Origin: Ruminococcus sp.
GTDB lineage: Bacteria; Bacillota; Clostridia; Oscillospirales; Ruminococcaceae
DNA: 64,000 nt
Assembly: GCA_017626015.1 (NCBI GenBank)
Contig: JAGAJO010000010.1
Location: 43,075 to 107,074, forward strand
Direction of reading: 5' to 3'
The position numbers and the translations under genes are program-made. Shown piece after piece: positions 63,999 to 64,000 of the stretch. The notes beneath the pieces are model-generated. The model worked only from the letters and a program-made list of their open reading frames with translations, did not search any database and had not been told where the DNA came from. Within the stretch, counting starts at the first letter, position 1. Every line of letters starts with the position of its first letter.

Positions 63999-64000
63999 TA

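Noticed and set aside
63802-63999. Minus-strand open frame of 65 codons at the right edge
   Set aside because: It runs through tRNA-Ser and its promoter; no ribosome site and no family pattern.

Overview
The window looks like chromosome from a low-to-mid G+C anaerobic Firmicute of the Ruminococcaceae/Oscillospiraceae type, most like the genus Ruminococcus. This is inferred from gene content and order, not from a database match. The clues are three different secreted GH5 glycanases, one with an NPSTG sortase-like tail, a glgA gene, clostridial operon orders (yqfC-yqfD-phoH-ybeY-dgkA-era-yqzL-recO-mutS2; gatCAB; yceD-rpmF), and several genes specific to endospore formers. Promoters are easy to read: most are TTGNNN-17-TATAAT, often with a TGN extension of the -10 box.

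Layout. 0-11 kb: lspA-rluD, a HAD phosphatase, split transketolase, sporulation gene yunB, ligA and gatCAB. 11-20 kb, mostly minus strand: the conserved sporulation/housekeeping operon from yqfC down to mutS2, including a 37-codon yqzL-like gene that overlaps recO. 20-35 kb: ylbJ-like, a tiny four-cysteine protein, ahcY, a lipoprotein GH5 enzyme, an EF-G-like GTPase, the dipicolinate synthase pair dpaA-dpaB, glgA, a second GH5 enzyme with a cell-wall-sorting-like tail, a PBP5/DacF-like protein that has lost all three catalytic motifs, and pgi. 35-38 kb: yceD-rpmF, an RNHCP zinc-ribbon gene with a long structured leader, and an NfeD/SPFH pair.

38.7-50.2 kb is a ten-gene surface polysaccharide locus read from tandem promoters. 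It makes UDP-glucuronate, UDP-galacturonate and UDP-galactofuranose, and encodes three glycosyltransferases, a Wzy polymerase, a pyruvyltransferase, a Wzx flippase and an acetyltransferase. No priming transferase or chain-length regulator is present. A 180-bp palindromic MITE-like element and a divergent MurB paralogue follow.

51.5-57.3 kb holds the most unusual arrangement. Two paralogous tyrosine recombinases in the same orientation bracket one 1119-residue secreted GH5 mannanase-like protein that carries X2-like modules, a carbohydrate-binding-like module and four Ig-like repeats. The left recombinase is open for its whole length, but its expected ATG is ATA. 57.4-64 kb: a U32 peptidase-family gene, the minus-strand run thyX-tmk-DUF2156-DJ-1-fthC-mltG, and tRNA-Ser(CGA) at the right edge.

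As a whole the segment combines housekeeping genes with spore formation (yunB, yqfC, yqfD, ylbJ, dpaAB), plant-polysaccharide attack by three GH5 enzymes held at the surface in three different ways, glycogen storage and a capsule-like coat.
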